Assembly (NCBI GenBank): GCA_030529445.1
Contig: JAUMWW010000006.1
Location: 25,018 to 89,017 of the forward strand
Source: Johnsonella sp.
GTDB lineage: Bacteria > Bacillota > Clostridia > Lachnospirales > Lachnospiraceae
DNA length: 64,000 nucleotides
Direction of reading: 5' to 3'
The position numbers and the translations under genes are program-made. Below the pieces are notes generated by a model. That model was not told where the DNA came from and searched no databases. It was given only the letters and a program-made list of their open reading frames with translations. Below are positions 19,568 through 29,526 of the stretch, piece by piece (within the stretch, counting starts at the first letter, position 1; each line of letters begins with the position of its first letter).

Positions 19568-21235
19568 ATGAGAAGCGATAATATAAAGAAAGGCATGCAG
19601 CAGGCTCCGAGCAGATCCTTGCTGAATGCCTTGGGAATGACGAGAGAAGAGATGGATAAGCCGCTGATCGGAATTGTAAGCTCATACAATGAGGTCGTGC
19701 CCGGGCATATGAATTTGGATAAAATCGTGGAGGCGGTGAGGCTCGGTATTGCCGAAGCGGGAGGAATGCCGGTCGTATTTCCGGCGATTGCCGTTTGCGA
19801 CGGCATAGCGATGGGGCATATCGGGATGAAATACTCTCTTGTAACGAGGGATTTGATTGCGGATTCGACCGAATGCATGGCGCTTGCCCATCAGTTTGAC
19901 GCTCTTGTCATGGTTCCGAACTGTGATAAGAATGTGCCGGGGCTTTTGATGGCGGCTGCCAGAGTCAATATTCCCACCGTATTTATCAGCGGAGGTCCGA
20001 TGCTAGCGGGAAGGATAAGAGGAAAGAAAAAATCGCTTTCCGGGATTTTTGAGGCGGTAGGCGCATATGCCGCCGGCAGCATGAGTGAAGATGAGGTAAG
20101 GGAATATGAACGGAAGGTATGCCCGACCTGCGGTTCCTGTTCCGGCATGTATACCGCCAATTCGATGAATTGCCTGACCGAAGTGCTCGGAATGGGACTG
20201 GAGGGCAACGGAACGATTCCGGCGGTATATTCGGAGAGGCTCAGACTCGCCAAAAAAGCGGGATATGCGGTGATGGAGCTTTTAAAAAGAGATATCAGAC
20301 CGAGAGATATTATGAGCAGAGAGGCATTTATCAATGCATTGACAATGGATATGGCTCTGGGCTGTTCGACCAATTCGATGCTTCATCTTCCGGCGATAGC
20401 CTATGAGGCGGGTGTTTGTCTGGATGTGAATCTCGCAAATGAGATCAGCGAGAGAACGCCGAATTTATGCCATCTGGCTCCGGCAGGAGAGAGTCATATG
20501 GAAGATCTGTATGAAGCGGGAGGAATTTATGCGGTGATGAAGGAGCTTTCGAAAAAGAATCTTCTTTATCTGGACTGCATTACGGCAACGACGAAAACAG
20601 TGGGAGAAAATATCCGGAATGCATATAATCTCGATCCGGATACGATACGTCCGATAGAGAATCCCTATTCAAAAACCGGAGGAATTGCCGTCTTAAAGGG
20701 CAATATCGCACCGGAATCCTGCGTGGTGAAACAGAGCGCGGTGGTTGAAGCCATGCTTAGGCATAGCGGACCGGCGAGGGTTTTTGACAGCGAGGAGGAC
20801 GCGATTGGGGCGATTAAATCCGGGAAAATCGTTCCGGGAGATGTCGTGGTGATCCGCTATGAAGGACCCAAAGGCGGTCCCGGAATGAGGGAAATGCTCA
20901 ATCCCACTTCCGCGATTGCGGGTATGGGACTGGGAGAGAGCGTCGCTCTGATTACGGACGGAAGATTTTCGGGAGCAAGCCGAGGCGCTTCGATCGGTCA
21001 TGTCGCCCCGGAGGCTTATGCGGGAGGTCCCATAGGGCTTTTACAGGACGGGGATATCATAGATATCGATATTCCGGCAAGGAGCATCAATGCGAGACTG
21101 GATGAGGCGGAATTGGAGAGAAGAAGAAAAAACTGGAAACCGAGAATCAATGAAGCGAGCGGCTATTTGAAGCGCTACCGCAAGCTGGTCGGTTCGGCTC
21201 CCGGGGGAGCGATTTTAAGCGCAAAAGATATTTAG
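19568..21235 (+). CDS. ilvD: Dihydroxy-acid dehydratase
   Basis: This iron-sulfur enzyme dehydrates 2,3-dihydroxy-3-methyl acids to the keto acids of valine, leucine and isoleucine synthesis. The 555-residue protein shows the family signatures NCDKNVPG and [19 protein letters not shown], whose cysteines hold the cluster, and the C-terminal [14 protein letters not shown]. ilvB follows 62 bases downstream, so this is the start of a biosynthetic operon. No T-box or clear CodY site was recognised in the 230-base upstream gap. Confidence 0.97.
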   Translation: MRSDNIKKGMQQAPSRSLLNALGMTREEMDKPLIGIVSSYNEVVPGHMNLDKIVEAVRLGIAEAGGMPVVFPAIAVCDGIAMGHIGMKYSLVTRDLIADSTECMALAHQFDALVMVPNCDKNVPGLLMAAARVNIPTVFISGGPMLAGRIRGKKKSLSGIFEAVGAYAAGSMSEDEVREYERKVCPTCGSCSGMYTANSMNCLTEVLGMGLEGNGTIPAVYSERLRLAKKAGYAVMELLKRDIRPRDIMSREAFINALTMDMALGCSTNSMLHLPAIAYEAGVCLDVNLANEISERTPNLCHLAPAGESHMEDLYEAGGIYAVMKELSKKNLLYLDCITATTKTVGENIRNAYNLDPDTIRPIENPYSKTGGIAVLKGNIAPESCVVKQSAVVEAMLRHSGPARVFDSEEDAIGAIKSGKIVPGDVVVIRYEGPKGGPGMREMLNPTSAIAGMGLGESVALITDGRFSGASRGASIGHVAPEAYAGGPIGLLQDGDIIDIDIPARSINARLDEAELERRRKNWKPRINEASGYLKRYRKLVGSAPGGAILSAKDI

Positions 21236-21297
21236 GATCGGAAAGAATGTGAAGGAGAACGGCGGGCAATCAATAAAGAGGAAAGGTTGGTAGGACT

Positions 21298-22989
21298 ATG
21301 GCGTTATTAAAGGGTGCGGAAATAGTAATGGAATGCTTAAAGGAACAGGGCGTGGATACGGTATTCGGCTATCCGGGAGGCTCGATTTTAAATATTTACG
21401 ATGCGCTTTATCAGCATCGGGACGAGATCAGGCATATTTTAACCGCGCATGAGCAGGCTGCCTCCCATGCGGCGGACGGATATGCGAGAGCCACGGGAAA
21501 GGTGGGCGTATGCTTTGCAACAAGCGGCCCCGGAGCGACAAATCTGGTGACGGGAATCGCCACCGCTCATATGGATTCCGTTCCCCTGGTTGCAATCACC
21601 TGTAATGTGAGCAATGCGCTTTTAGGCAAGGATTCTTTTCAGGAGGTCGATATTGCCGGCGTTACCATGCCGATCACCAAGTACAGCTATATCGTAAGAG
21701 ACGGAAATAAGCTTGCAGCCACGATCAGGAGAGCATTTGAGATTGCAAGGAGCGATAGACCGGGTCCGGTGCTTGTCGATATTACAAAGGATGTTACCGC
21801 GGAGAGTTTCGAATACGAAGCGGCGGTGATCAAAACGGAAGAAAAGCGCAGCTTTGTGATCAGGCAGGAAGAAATGGAGAAGGCGATCAATCTGATCAAG
21901 GCATCGAGCCGACCCTATATTCTTTTGGGTGGCGGTGTGCTCTGCGCGGAGGCTTCCGCGGAGGTGAGAACATTTGCACATAAGATCCACGCTCCGGTTG
22001 CGGATACATTGATGGCAAAGGGAGCATTTGATAATGAGGATGCCTTATATACGGGAATGGTCGGCATGCACGGAACCAAGACCAGCAACCTCGGAATTAC
22101 GGAGGCGGATCTGCTGATTGCGATCGGAGTGAGGTTTTCCGACAGAGTGATCGGAAATGCGAAGAAATTTGCCAAAAATGCGAAGCTGATCCATATCGAT
22201 ATCGATGCGGCGGAAATCAATAAAAATGTAAAAGCCCATCTGAGCCTGGTGGGAGATGCAAAGACGGTGCTGAGAAGATTGAATGCGAGACTGGATGTGC
22301 TCAATCATGACGAGTGGGTCAATCATATCGAGATGATGAAGGAGATGTATCCGCTCAGCTATGATAAGACGAGGTTTACCGGTCCCCAGATCATAGAAGC
22401 TCTCGACAGGCTTACTCCGGACGATGCGATTATCGTCACCGAGGTGGGGCAGCATCAGATGTGGGCGGCGCAGTTTTATCGCTTTAAAGAGCCGAGGACA
22501 TTTTTGAGCTCCGGAGGCTTGGGAACGATGGGATACGGGCTCGGAGCCGCTCTCGGAGCAAAACTCGGCAAGAAGGAGAGGGTCGTGGTCAATATAGCCG
22601 GAGACGGATGCTTCAGAATGAATATCAATGAAATCGCCACGGCGGCAAGATATCGGATCCCGATCATTCAGGTGGTACTCAATAACGGCGTGCTGGGAAT
22701 GGTAAGGCAGTGGCAGAATCTCTATTACGGAAAAAGATTTTCACATACGACATTTGATGATAAGGTTGATTTTGTAAAGATTGCGGAGGGAATGGGCGCA
22801 AAGGCATATGCCGCAGAGACGAAGGAGCAGTTCGAGGAGGTGTTTCAGGAGGCTCTCTTGCTGAATGAGCCGGTTGTGATCGACTGCCGCATTCACGAGG
22901 ACGATAAGGTGTTTCCTATGGTTTCACCAGGAGCCTCCATTCAGGAGGTATTTGACGAGAAAGACCTGGAGATCAGAAAGAACAGATAG
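21298..22989 (+). CDS. ilvB: Acetolactate synthase, large subunit
   Basis: This ThDP enzyme condenses two pyruvates, or pyruvate and 2-ketobutyrate, in the first step common to branched-chain amino acids. The protein has 563 residues with FGYPGGSILNIYDAL at the N-terminus, the catalytic glutamate in LTAHEQAASHAADGYARATG, and the ThDP motif starting GDGCFRMNINE and ending NN. The regulatory subunit gene ilvN is not next to it and was not found in the window. It lies between ilvD and serC in one run of plus-strand genes. Confidence 0.96.
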   Translation: MALLKGAEIVMECLKEQGVDTVFGYPGGSILNIYDALYQHRDEIRHILTAHEQAASHAADGYARATGKVGVCFATSGPGATNLVTGIATAHMDSVPLVAITCNVSNALLGKDSFQEVDIAGVTMPITKYSYIVRDGNKLAATIRRAFEIARSDRPGPVLVDITKDVTAESFEYEAAVIKTEEKRSFVIRQEEMEKAINLIKASSRPYILLGGGVLCAEASAEVRTFAHKIHAPVADTLMAKGAFDNEDALYTGMVGMHGTKTSNLGITEADLLIAIGVRFSDRVIGNAKKFAKNAKLIHIDIDAAEINKNVKAHLSLVGDAKTVLRRLNARLDVLNHDEWVNHIEMMKEMYPLSYDKTRFTGPQIIEALDRLTPDDAIIVTEVGQHQMWAAQFYRFKEPRTFLSSGGLGTMGYGLGAALGAKLGKKERVVVNIAGDGCFRMNINEIATAARYRIPIIQVVLNNGVLGMVRQWQNLYYGKRFSHTTFDDKVDFVKIAEGMGAKAYAAETKEQFEEVFQEALLLNEPVVIDCRIHEDDKVFPMVSPGASIQEVFDEKDLEIRKNR

Positions 22990-23016
22990 CATCCGGATAG
23001 AGAGGAGGATTGGAGT

Positions 23017-24096
23017 ATGAAAAAAATATATAATTTCAGTGCGGGTCCGTCCATGCTGCCGCAGGAGGTACTTCGGGAAGCGGGAGAGGAAATGCTCAAT
23101 TATAAGGGAAGCGGCATGTCCGTCATGGAGATCAGCCACCGTTCAAGGCTTTTTGAGGATATTTTGCATGAGGCAAAGGAGGATTTAAGAAAGCTTGCCT
23201 CCATTCCCGATGATTATGAGATTCTTTTCCTCCAAGGAGGAGCGCATCAGCAGTTTGCGATGGTGCCGATGAATCTGAGCAAAAATAAAAAGGCGGAGTA
23301 TATTATTACGGGGCAATGGGCAAAACGGGCATATCAGGAAGCTTTGCGCTATACGGATGCAAAAGCCCTCGCCTCCGGAGAGGAGATGCTGTTTTCCTAT
23401 ATCCCGGACTGCAGCGATTTGGAGATCAGAGAAGACGCGGATTATGTACATATCTGTGAAAACAATACGATTTACGGCACGAAATTTAAGAGCCTGCCGA
23501 ATACCAAGGGAAAACCTCTGGTGGCGGATCTTTCTTCCTGTTTTTTATCCGAGCCGATAGAGATCCGACAATATGCCCTCATCTATGCGGGGGCGCAGAA
23601 GAATTTCGGTCCCGCGGGAGTGACGGCGGTGATCATCAGAAAGGACCTGATTCGCGAGGAGGTGCCGGAATATACCCCGACGATGCTTCGTTATAAAACC
23701 CATGCCGACGCGGGATCGCTTTATAATACTCCGCCCTGCTACGGGATTTATATCTGCGGAAAAGTATTTCGCTGGATTCTGAGAGAGGGAGGGCTTGAAG
23801 AAATGAAGCGCAGAAATGAGAAAAAAGCCTCTCTTTTATATGAGTATTTGGATCAAAGCAGCATGTTTGAAGGTACGGTAAGGAAATGCGATCGCTCTCT
23901 GATGAATATTCCCTTTGTCAGCAAGGATGAGGAGAGGGACAGAGATTTTATTCAGGCGGCAAAGGAAGCGGGCTTTCTCAACCTCAAGGGGCATAGAAGT
24001 GTCGGAGGAATGAGGGCGAGCATTTATAATGCGATGCCCTTTGAAGGAGTAAAGAGCCTGACCGAGTTTATGAGCAGCTATGAGAAATCGCATTAG
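23017..24096 (+). CDS. serC: Phosphoserine aminotransferase
   Basis: SerC transaminates 3-phosphohydroxypyruvate to phosphoserine. The protein has 359 residues, begins with the family motif YNFSAGPSMLP and carries the PLP lysine in YAGAQKNFGPAGV. AGAGGAGG precedes the ATG. It sits 27 bases after ilvB and 70 bases before serA, so serine and branched-chain synthesis appear to share a transcript. serB was not found in the window. Confidence 0.97.
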   Translation: MKKIYNFSAGPSMLPQEVLREAGEEMLNYKGSGMSVMEISHRSRLFEDILHEAKEDLRKLASIPDDYEILFLQGGAHQQFAMVPMNLSKNKKAEYIITGQWAKRAYQEALRYTDAKALASGEEMLFSYIPDCSDLEIREDADYVHICENNTIYGTKFKSLPNTKGKPLVADLSSCFLSEPIEIRQYALIYAGAQKNFGPAGVTAVIIRKDLIREEVPEYTPTMLRYKTHADAGSLYNTPPCYGIYICGKVFRWILREGGLEEMKRRNEKKASLLYEYLDQSSMFEGTVRKCDRSLMNIPFVSKDEERDRDFIQAAKEAGFLNLKGHRSVGGMRASIYNAMPFEGVKSLTEFMSSYEKSH

Positions 24097-24166
24097 TCGG
24101 AAAAATCGTGCCCGAAGAGGGATAATAAGCCGATAGAGGAAAGAATAATCTTGGGAGGACAGGAAG

Positions 24167-25330
24167 ATGAAAATGCTGCATTGTTTGAATTCTATAGCCA
24201 GGGAAGGAAGAGAGGTTTTCGGCGAAGGATATGCTTTCGGCGAGCGGATGGAAGAGGCGCAGGGCTTATTGCTGCGATCCGCTTCTTTGCATGAGCAAAG
24301 CTTTTCCGAAAATCTGCTGGCAATCGCAAGAGCCGGAGCAGGAGTCAACAATATTCCCATAGAGAGATGTTCGGAAGGCGGAATCGTTGTATTCAATACA
24401 CCGGGAGCCAATGCCAATTCCGTAAAAGAACTGGTAATCTGTGCGATGCTTTTGGTGGCAAGAGATGTAATCGGAGGAATCCAGTGGCTTAAAAGCCTTA
24501 GAGTGGCTGAAGATATTGCAAAAGAGGTCGAAAAGGGAAAGAAAGCATTTGCAGGGCATGAAATCAAGGATAAGAGGCTTGGCGTGATCGGACTTGGCGC
24601 AATCGGAGCGGAGGTCGCCAATGCGGCGGTATCTTTGGGGATGGAAGTCTACGGATATGATCCCTATCTCTCCGTCAATGCGGCATGGAGGCTCTCGCGG
24701 AGGATCATCCATATCAACGAACTGCATAAAATCTATGAGGAATGCGATTATATCAGCCTGCATGCGCCCTTGACCAAGGAAAGCGAGACGATGATCGATC
24801 GGGCGGCGATTCAAAAGATCAAGGAGGGAGCCGTGGTTTTAAACTTTTCAAGAGATCGCCTCGTGGATGATGAGGCAATGGCTGAGGCATTGGAAAGCGG
24901 AAAAATCAGAAAATATATTACGGATTTCCCCAACGAAAAATCCATGGGAATGAAAAACTGTATTGCGATTCCCCATCTGGGCGCTTCAACGGAGGAAAGC
25001 GAGATAAACTGTGCGATGATGGCGGCAAGACAGATGAAGGATTATCTGGAAAACGGAAACATACAAAATTCCGTCAATTTTGCCGACTGCGATATGGGAA
25101 TCTGCAAGTCTGCCTGTAGAATAGGGCTCCTGCATCTGAACATACCAAATATGCTCGGACAGATCACCGCGATTCTTGCACAGCATAAATTGAATATCAC
25201 CGATATGACCAATAAGAGCAGGGATAAGTATGCCTATACGCTTCTGGATTTGGACAGTGAAATCGGCGATGAGCTTTTGGAGCTCCTGGAGGGGATAGAG
25301 GGAATGAAAAAAGTCAGGAAAATATGCTGA
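24167..25330 (+). CDS. serA: D-3-phosphoglycerate dehydrogenase
   Basis: SerA oxidises 3-phosphoglycerate to 3-phosphohydroxypyruvate, the first step of serine synthesis. The 387-residue protein contains a Rossmann motif GVIGLGAIGAEVANAA near residue 140 and the histidine of the catalytic pair in IPHLGASTEESE. A short ACT domain occupies about 310-387 and probably senses serine. It is the compact form without the intervening domain. It pairs functionally with the serC gene upstream. Confidence 0.95.
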   Translation: MKMLHCLNSIAREGREVFGEGYAFGERMEEAQGLLLRSASLHEQSFSENLLAIARAGAGVNNIPIERCSEGGIVVFNTPGANANSVKELVICAMLLVARDVIGGIQWLKSLRVAEDIAKEVEKGKKAFAGHEIKDKRLGVIGLGAIGAEVANAAVSLGMEVYGYDPYLSVNAAWRLSRRIIHINELHKIYEECDYISLHAPLTKESETMIDRAAIQKIKEGAVVLNFSRDRLVDDEAMAEALESGKIRKYITDFPNEKSMGMKNCIAIPHLGASTEESEINCAMMAARQMKDYLENGNIQNSVNFADCDMGICKSACRIGLLHLNIPNMLGQITAILAQHKLNITDMTNKSRDKYAYTLLDLDSEIGDELLELLEGIEGMKKVRKIC

Positions 25331-25408
25331 GAGTGAGAGGAAGGCTGTTTTGCGCCGAGAAAAAGAGCTAAAATCTGATAAGGAAAAAATGAATCAGAAG
25401 GAGGGATT

Positions 25409-25927
25409 ATGAACAAAAATGAGTTTCTGGAGGGGCTGGTCAAGGCATTGTCCTCTACAGGCTCACGGAGTCTGGTCAATGAAAATATAAAGTATTACTC
25501 CTCTTATATAGAGGAAGAAATCAGGAAGGGAAGAAGAGAAGAAGAGGTGATGGAAGAGCTGGGAGATCCGAGGCTGATCGCCAATTCCATCAAGGAAGCA
25601 AAGGGAATCGAGGATGAGTTTTCCGTTCTCGGATCCGAGGATCAGAAAAGTTACGAAAGATTTACAAATCAAAGAAGGAGCGGGGAGGAAGACCGGCAGG
25701 AGCATTCCGGGCAAAAAGCCTCCAAAGGCTTTAAGATGTATTCCTTCGGCAATGCTTCGGGAAAGATGGCGCTTTACGGGGTGCTGGCATTTTTCCTTCT
25801 GCTTTTTGTTCTCCTTGCCCTGATTGTAGTCGGACTCTTCAAGCTGCTTTCTCCGGTTCTGCTTCCGATTCTCATGATTCTGATGATTATGTATTTTATC
25901 CGTTTTTTCAGGAACGGAAGGGAATAG
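25409..25927 (+). CDS. HAAS/DUF1700-domain membrane protein
   Basis: The 172-residue protein begins with MNKNEFLEGLVKAL and a helical HAAS domain (about 1-65) containing RREEEVMEELGDPRLIANSI. A charged linker follows, then one long hydrophobic region of one or two helices (about 123-165). HAAS proteins are usually anchored sensors or adaptors linked to PadR-type regulators. No padR gene is adjacent here, so its partner is unknown. It ends the ilv-ser gene run. Confidence 0.8.
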   Translation: MNKNEFLEGLVKALSSTGSRSLVNENIKYYSSYIEEEIRKGRREEEVMEELGDPRLIANSIKEAKGIEDEFSVLGSEDQKSYERFTNQRRSGEEDRQEHSGQKASKGFKMYSFGNASGKMALYGVLAFFLLLFVLLALIVVGLFKLLSPVLLPILMILMIMYFIRFFRNGRE

Positions 25928-25971
25928 AAGAGGTTTTTATACTTTTTTAATATTTTTCGGGGATAATATGC

Positions 25972-26000
25972 TTGACATATTATCGTAAAACATATATACT
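25972..26000 (+). promoter_or_regulatory. Promoter of the NlpC/P60 gene
   Basis: TTGACA (25972-25977), 17 bases, TATACT (25995-26000). It would give a leader of about 218 bases. Confidence 0.8.
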
Positions 26001-26010
26001 TCTCCCGTAA

Positions 26011-26186
26011 CATTTGCTTAACATTTCGAATAAAGTTAGTAACAAATTGCCGAAGCGCTCTTGCAGGAGCAGGCAAGATCCTTACTCCAGAGTGAGGAAA
26101 TCAGAGTGAAATCATCATACCGGAAATTCGAATTTGTCGGGCGGATTGTTTAATGATTAAGCAGAACCGGGTTGATCGGACAAATG
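26011..26186 (+). promoter_or_regulatory. Candidate cis-regulatory leader RNA of the NlpC/P60 gene (c-di-AMP riboswitch-like position)
   Basis: The leader is closed by CATTTG (26011-26016) pairing with CAAATG (26181-26186). A second long-range helix pairs ACAAATT (26042-26048) with AATTTGT (26131-26137), and a strong hairpin sits at about 26079-26096. It contains TTGCCGAA and GTGAAATC, loosely resembling conserved blocks of the ydaO/c-di-AMP riboswitch. That class often controls secreted SH3/NlpC hydrolases. The match to the consensus is partial, so the class is uncertain while the folding is well supported. Confidence 0.5.
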
Positions 26187-26224
26187 CTGCTTAAAAATTG
26201 AAGATCGAGAGGAGTTATTTACAA

Positions 26225-27037
26225 ATGAGAAAATCAGGAAAGGCGGCAGTCCTTTTGCTGTCTGCGTTTTGCATATCGTCCGTGTTTACGTTTTCCGCAA
26301 ATGCGGATGTGGTTGAGGGAGAGAATGCTTCGATTAAAAAAGTTACGGTAGTCAATATGAGCGGAGAAGGAAGTGCGCAGGAGTCCGGCTCGGGGGAGAG
26401 CAAAGAGGAAACTTCCGTCGAAGAAAATCCCGACAGCTATGTTATAGAGGTAAAGGCGGAAAGCGTAAACATCAATAAGAGCAGCGATTCCGAAGAGGTG
26501 CTGACGGAAGCCAAAAAAGGAGAGGAATATCGATTTGTCGAGGATCTGGGCAACGGCTGGGCGGAAATTTCGGTCAACGGAACGGAGGCATATATTCCGC
26601 TCAATGATAACGCAAGTATAGTCAAGAAGGATTCCGAGGAGGAAGCAAAGGCGGCGGTGAGCGCGACGGAGGCAAAGAAAAAGAGAGAATCCGTTGTAAA
26701 GTATGCGCTCTCCATGGTCGGCGGAAGATATATTTACGGAGGAAGCTCTCCGGCAGGATTTGACTGTTCGGGTTTTACCCAGTATGTATTGAGAAATTCG
26801 GTAGGCGTATTTGTTCCCAGAAGTTCCTCTTCGCAGGCAACGGTCGGTGTTGCAATAGATGCGGCAAAGATGCAGCCGGGCGATCTCGTATTTTACGGAA
26901 GAGGCAGGGGAGTGAACCATGTGGGCATTTATATCGGAAACGGCAATGTGGTACATGCCTCGAACGCAGCGACCGGCATCAAGGTTTCGCCTTGGAATTA
27001 CAGAGCACCGGTGAGAATTGCAAACGTGATAGGATAG
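26225..27037 (+). CDS. Secreted SH3b-NlpC/P60 peptidoglycan hydrolase
   Basis: The 270-residue precursor has a signal peptide (about 1-27, ending SANA). An acidic Ser-rich linker and an SH3b-like domain (about 75-135) follow, then a C-terminal NlpC/P60 domain with the catalytic cysteine in FDCSGFTQYV near residue 180 and the histidine in NHVGIYIGNG near 231. Such enzymes cleave peptide stems, usually D-Glu to diamino acid bonds. The ATG at 26225 follows AGAGGAG; an in-frame TTG nine codons earlier lacks a ribosome site. The long structured leader implies regulation before translation. Confidence 0.93.
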   Translation: MRKSGKAAVLLLSAFCISSVFTFSANADVVEGENASIKKVTVVNMSGEGSAQESGSGESKEETSVEENPDSYVIEVKAESVNINKSSDSEEVLTEAKKGEEYRFVEDLGNGWAEISVNGTEAYIPLNDNASIVKKDSEEEAKAAVSATEAKKKRESVVKYALSMVGGRYIYGGSSPAGFDCSGFTQYVLRNSVGVFVPRSSSSQATVGVAIDAAKMQPGDLVFYGRGRGVNHVGIYIGNGNVVHASNAATGIKVSPWNYRAPVRIANVIG

Positions 27038-27053
27038 ATGATCAAAAGCTTCG

Positions 27054-27095
27054 ATACCGTTTTTTGCAAGTATTGCGAGAAACGGTATTTTATTG
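27054..27095 (+). terminator. Terminator of the NlpC/P60 gene
   Basis: ATACCGTTT (27054-27062) pairs with AAACGGTAT (27080-27088), followed by TTTATT. Confidence 0.75.
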
Positions 27096-27225
27096 TATTA
27101 TATTTTAAGGCTCTTTTTCCGGAAAAAGCTTCAAAAGCCCTGTATACGGCGTTTTACGGGATGAAGCTTCGAGAGGAATATTGGGCGGAATGAAGCTTAG
27201 AGAAGAAAATGCATGGAGAAAAAAG

Positions 27226-27771
27226 ATGAAATATATGTTTGCCTCGGATATACACGGTTCGGCATATTATGCGAACCTGGTTGCCGAAAAGTTTGAAGAA
27301 AGCAAAGCGAAAAAGCTGATTCTTCTGGGAGATCTTTTATATCACGGACCGAGAAACGATCTTCCCAGGGATTATGCCCCGAAGAGGGTGATAGAGATAC
27401 TGAATCGGTACAAGGATTTTATATTTGCGGTGAGAGGGAACTGCGATTCCGAGGTCGATCAGATGGTGCTGAATTTTCCGTTGATGGCGGATTATGCATT
27501 TTTTTCTCTTAACGATGCGGATATTTATGCAAGCCACGGTCATGTATACAGCCCGGAAAACCTCCTGCCCATGCAGCCCGGCTCCAGCTTTATTTTCGGG
27601 CATATTCACCTTCCCATCGCAGAGAAGAGAGGGGAGTATTTTATCTTAAATCCGGGATCGGCGGCTCTTCCCAAGGGAGGCAATCCCCCTTCCTATGCGA
27701 TTTTGGAAGGGAAGCGCTTTCAGATTCTGACCTTTGAGGGTGAGATCATCAAGGAGACGGACATTGGCTAG
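27226..27771 (+). CDS. YfcE-type metallophosphodiesterase
   Basis: The 181-residue protein is a single calcineurin-like domain with the full metal set: ASDIHGS, LGDLLYHGP, RGNCDSEVD, SHGH and GHIHLP. YfcE relatives hydrolyse phosphodiesters in vitro; the natural substrate is unknown. The ATG at 27226 follows GGAGAA. Open-frame starts at 27181 (TTG) or 27190 (ATG) would add a non-conserved N-terminus. The last eight bases overlap the next gene, so the pair is translationally coupled. Confidence 0.88.
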   Translation: MKYMFASDIHGSAYYANLVAEKFEESKAKKLILLGDLLYHGPRNDLPRDYAPKRVIEILNRYKDFIFAVRGNCDSEVDQMVLNFPLMADYAFFSLNDADIYASHGHVYSPENLLPMQPGSSFIFGHIHLPIAEKRGEYFILNPGSAALPKGGNPPSYAILEGKRFQILTFEGEIIKETDIG

Positions 27772-28924
27772 AGTATATGAATTGTACGCGCCCTGCCATT
27801 TCGGCATGGAGGCGGTGCTCAAAAAGGAAATTTTGGATATCGGATATGAAATCAGCAGAACGATGGACGGCAGAGTTTATTTTATCGGAGACGACGAGGC
27901 GATTGTACGCTCCAATCTTTGGCTGAGGACGGCGGAGAGGGTGATGATTCATGTTGCGGAATTTGAAGCCCTTTCTTATGATGCGCTTTTTGAAGCGGTA
28001 AAGGCGATAGAATGGGAAAGCTATTTGCCGAAAAATGCGAAGTTTTGGGTGAGCAAGGTGACCTCGGTAAAGAGTGCGCTCTTTTCGCCCTCGGATATTC
28101 AGTCCATCGTAAAGAAGGCGATTGTCGAGAGGCTGAAATCCGTCTATCGTATTTCATGGTTCGAAGAGGACGGAGAGAGCTATCCTCTCAGGGTCAGCCT
28201 GATAAAAGACAGGGTAACGATAGGACTGGATACGAGCGGAGAATCGCTTCACCGCAGGGGATATCGAAAGCTGGCGGCTAAGGCACCGATTACGGAGACC
28301 TTGGCGGCAGCGCTGATCATGCTGACGCCTTGGAAGAGGGACAGGATCCTGATCGATCCTTTTTGCGGAAGCGGGACCTTTGTCATCGAGGCTGCCATGA
28401 TGGCGATGAATATGGCTCCGGGCTTGAACAGAGAGTTTCTTTCTCAGCATTGGAGCAATCTGATTCCGAAGAAGCTCTGGTATGAAAGCATGGATGAGGC
28501 GGCTGAAGAGATGGACAAAGAGATAGAGCTTGATATACAGGGATTTGATATAGATCCTATCGTATTAAGAGCTGCCAGACAGAATGCAAAGGATGCCGGC
28601 GTGCTCGACAAGATTCATTTGCAGGAGAGAGCGGTGTCGGAGCTTTCGCATCCTAAAAAATACGGCTTCATTATCAGCAATCCTCCCTATGGGGAGAGAT
28701 TGGAGGAAAAGAAGAATCTGCCTGCGATTTACAAGGCGCTGGGAGAGCGCTACAGAGCATTGGAGGATTGGTCGATGTACATTATTTCCTCATGGGAAGA
28801 AGCGGAAAAATATATCGGAAAAACGGCGGATAAGAACAGGAAGATCTATAACGGAATGATCAAAACCTATTATTATCAGTATATGGGCGCAAAGCCTCCG
28901 AAAAGAGGGGATAAGAGCAGATGA
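27764..28924 (+). CDS. THUMP-domain RNA N2-guanine methyltransferase (RlmL/YpsC type)
   Basis: The protein has 386 residues from a TTG start at 27764, supported by AAGGAG seven bases upstream and by alignment at ARVYELYAPCHFGMEAVLKKE. An N-terminal ferredoxin-like/THUMP region spans about 1-160. The Rossmann methyltransferase follows with DPFCGSGTFVIEAAM and the catalytic NPPYGERL. It should use S-adenosylmethionine to methylate a guanine in 23S rRNA. It overlaps both neighbours: the phosphodiesterase stop and the ATGA junction with rdgB. Confidence 0.9.
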   Translation: MARVYELYAPCHFGMEAVLKKEILDIGYEISRTMDGRVYFIGDDEAIVRSNLWLRTAERVMIHVAEFEALSYDALFEAVKAIEWESYLPKNAKFWVSKVTSVKSALFSPSDIQSIVKKAIVERLKSVYRISWFEEDGESYPLRVSLIKDRVTIGLDTSGESLHRRGYRKLAAKAPITETLAAALIMLTPWKRDRILIDPFCGSGTFVIEAAMMAMNMAPGLNREFLSQHWSNLIPKKLWYESMDEAAEEMDKEIELDIQGFDIDPIVLRAARQNAKDAGVLDKIHLQERAVSELSHPKKYGFIISNPPYGERLEEKKNLPAIYKALGERYRALEDWSMYIISSWEEAEKYIGKTADKNRKIYNGMIKTYYYQYMGAKPPKRGDKSR

Positions 28925-29526
28925 AAAGAATTGTGTTTGCAAGTGAAAATCAGGGAAAGATCAAAGAGGTGAAGGAAATTCTCGCAGCCGAGGGATATGA
29001 GGTTCTTGCGATGTCGGAGGCGGGAATCCGTGTGGATATAGAGGAAAACGGAGAGAGCTTCCGGGAGAATGCCTATATCAAAGCCAAGGCGGTTTGGGAT
29101 CTTTGCAAAGGCATCGTGATGGCGGATGATTCGGGGCTGATGATAGATTATCTGAACGGAGAGCCGGGAGTGTATTCCGCAAGATATTTGGGAAAAGACA
29201 GCTCCTATGCATTTAAGAACCGTGAAATCATCCGGTTGATGGAAGGTGCGGATAAAGAGGAGCGCAGTGCCCGTTTTCGTGCCGATATCTGCTGTATTCT
29301 TGAAGACGGAAGCGTGCTTCATACAACGGCGGATATGGAAGGGCTGATTGCGAAGGAACCCGCGGGAGAGGGAGGCTTCGGCTATGATCCCATATTGTAT
29401 TTGCCGGAGCTTGGAAAAACCAGTGCGGAGCTTTCCGCAGAGCAGAAAAACGAGATCAGCCATAGGGGGAAAGCCTTGAGGCTGATGCGGGAGGAATTGA
29501 GAAAGAGCGGGGAGCAAAAGAAATGA
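28921..29526 (+). CDS. rdgB: XTP/dITP pyrophosphatase (RdgB/HAM1)
   Basis: This house-cleaning enzyme hydrolyses deaminated purine nucleotides to monophosphates. The protein has 201 residues, with FASENQGKIKEVKEIL at the N-terminus, ADDSGLMIDYLNGEPGVYSARY in the centre and EGGFGYDPI in the C-terminal half, all HAM1 signatures. It joins the upstream methyltransferase and the downstream phosphodiesterase by four-base ATGA overlaps. An rdgB plus YfcE/MJ0936 phosphodiesterase pair is a recurrent arrangement in Firmicutes. Confidence 0.96.
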   Translation: MKRIVFASENQGKIKEVKEILAAEGYEVLAMSEAGIRVDIEENGESFRENAYIKAKAVWDLCKGIVMADDSGLMIDYLNGEPGVYSARYLGKDSSYAFKNREIIRLMEGADKEERSARFRADICCILEDGSVLHTTADMEGLIAKEPAGEGGFGYDPILYLPELGKTSAELSAEQKNEISHRGKALRLMREELRKSGEQKK

